Shown: positions 5,505 to 5,970 of the stretch, piece by piece | Layout: each line of letters opens with the position of its first letter | Numbering within the stretch: the stretch's first letter is position 1 | Assembly (NCBI GenBank): GCA_002329325.1 | Contig: DCTX01000010.1 | Span: 105,956 to 111,925, forward strand | Origin: Anaerolineales bacterium UBA1429 | Lineage (GTDB): Bacteria > Chloroflexota > Anaerolineae > UBA1429 | DNA: 5,970 nucleotides | Reading direction: 5' to 3' | Program-made: the position numbers and the translations under genes | Notes under the pieces: generated by a model | What the model was told of the DNA's origin: nothing | Database searches by the model: none | The model's input: the letters and a program-made list of their open reading frames with translations, nothing else

Positions 5505-5970
5505 CTAGAGATAAGGGTCGAGCAGGCTGAGAATGCGTTGCAGTGGGGCGATATCATCTTGATCGAACTGGGCCAGCTTGGCGCTATCAATGTCCAGTAC
5601 CGCCACGACGCGCCCCTCTTTGAGCACGGGGAGGACGATCTCGCTCTGCGAGCGCTCGTCGCAGGCGATGTGGCCGGGAAAGGCGTGCACGTCCGGGACC
5701 ACCTGCGTGCGCCTCTCAAGCGCCGCCGTCCCGCACACCCCGCGCCCAGGCGGGATGCGCACGCACGCCGGCAGGCCCTGAAACGGCCCCAGCACCAGCA
5801 TGCCCTGTTTGTAAAGGTAGAATCCCGCCCAGTTGAGATCGGGCAGGGCGTGATAGATCAGCGCGGCCGCGTTGGCCAGGTTGGCCGTCGCGTCCCGCTC
5901 GCCCTCCGTCAGCGCGGAAAGCTGGCCGTGCACGAGGCGGTAGCACGCCTCCTTGTCCCGCGGGTATTCC
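5505..5970 (-). CDS. msrC: Free methionine-(R)-sulfoxide reductase (GAF domain), 5' end cut off
   Basis: Cytosolic repair enzyme that reduces free L-methionine-(R)-sulfoxide to methionine, recycling through thioredoxin in characterised relatives. The visible part is 154 codons of a family of about 160 aa, a single GAF domain. The frame is open through the right edge (EYPRDKEACYRLVHGQLSAL), so the true start lies outside. A GTG at 5933 is internal and would remove conserved N-terminal residues. Motifs in order: NWAGFYLY, LVLGPFQGLPACVRIPPGRG, VCGTAA, FPGHIACDERSQSEIVLPV and AVLDIDS. Counted from the codon at 5933, the three cysteines are at 57, 67 and 91. Their spacing of 10 and 24 is exactly that of Cys84, Cys94 and Cys118 in E. 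coli MsrC (YebR), so it should be catalytically competent. It converges on SIMPL copy 2 with 63 nt between the stop codons. Confidence 0.95.
   Translation of the reverse strand, partial: EYPRDKEACYRLVHGQLSALTEGERDATANLANAAALIYHALPDLNWAGFYLYKQGMLVLGPFQGLPACVRIPPGRGVCGTAALERRTQVVPDVHAFPGHIACDERSQSEIVLPVLKEGRVVAVLDIDSAKLAQFDQDDIAPLQRILSLLDPYL

Noticed and set aside
5505..5933. msrC starting at the GTG at 5933
   Set aside because: The frame continues open to the window edge with family-like residues, so the gene is 5'-truncated by the window rather than starting there.

Overview
The window is GC-rich bacterial DNA. Single-copy metabolic genes lie next to secreted SIMPL-domain proteins, the proteins carry Sec-type signal peptides without lipoboxes, and ilvD is followed directly by ilvB. 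A Chloroflexota (Anaerolineae-like) source is my best guess. That rests on family resemblance recalled from memory and is low confidence.

Left half, minus strand: a branched-chain amino-acid operon is transcribed leftwards. ilvD (dihydroxy-acid dehydratase, 2907 to 1225) comes first, then ilvB (acetolactate synthase large subunit, starting at 1176 and running off the left edge after 392 codons). Upstream of ilvD is the most interesting part of the window, a leader of about 357 nt. It contains a consensus promoter (3299-3271), a 33-codon leader peptide dense in Leu, Val and Ile (3242-3141), and a perfect 11-bp intrinsic terminator (3118-3082) before the first structural gene. A 17-nt segment inside the leader ORF (3173-3157) can pair with 3116-3100 at 16 of 17 positions. 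That pairing would destroy the terminator. This is the architecture of a ribosome-mediated transcription attenuator, assembled here from sequence alone.

Middle, about 3300-3656: no convincing gene. It holds a cluster of perfect short palindromes, possibly a REP-like intergenic repeat.

Right half, plus strand: two tandem paralogous exported SIMPL (DUF541/YggE-like) proteins (3657-4433 and 4689-5441). Each is followed by its own, very similar, GC-rich terminator, so they look like a duplication that now forms two separate transcription units. Converging from the right edge on the minus strand is the 3' part of a free methionine-(R)-sulfoxide reductase (msrC/fRMsr) with all three redox cysteines. 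YggE-like proteins have been tied to oxidative stress, so msrC next to the SIMPL pair is at most a loose thematic link.

How it fits together: IlvB and IlvD catalyse an early and a late step of valine/isoleucine synthesis. Their expression appears to be tuned by charged Leu/Val/Ile tRNA supply through the leader peptide.
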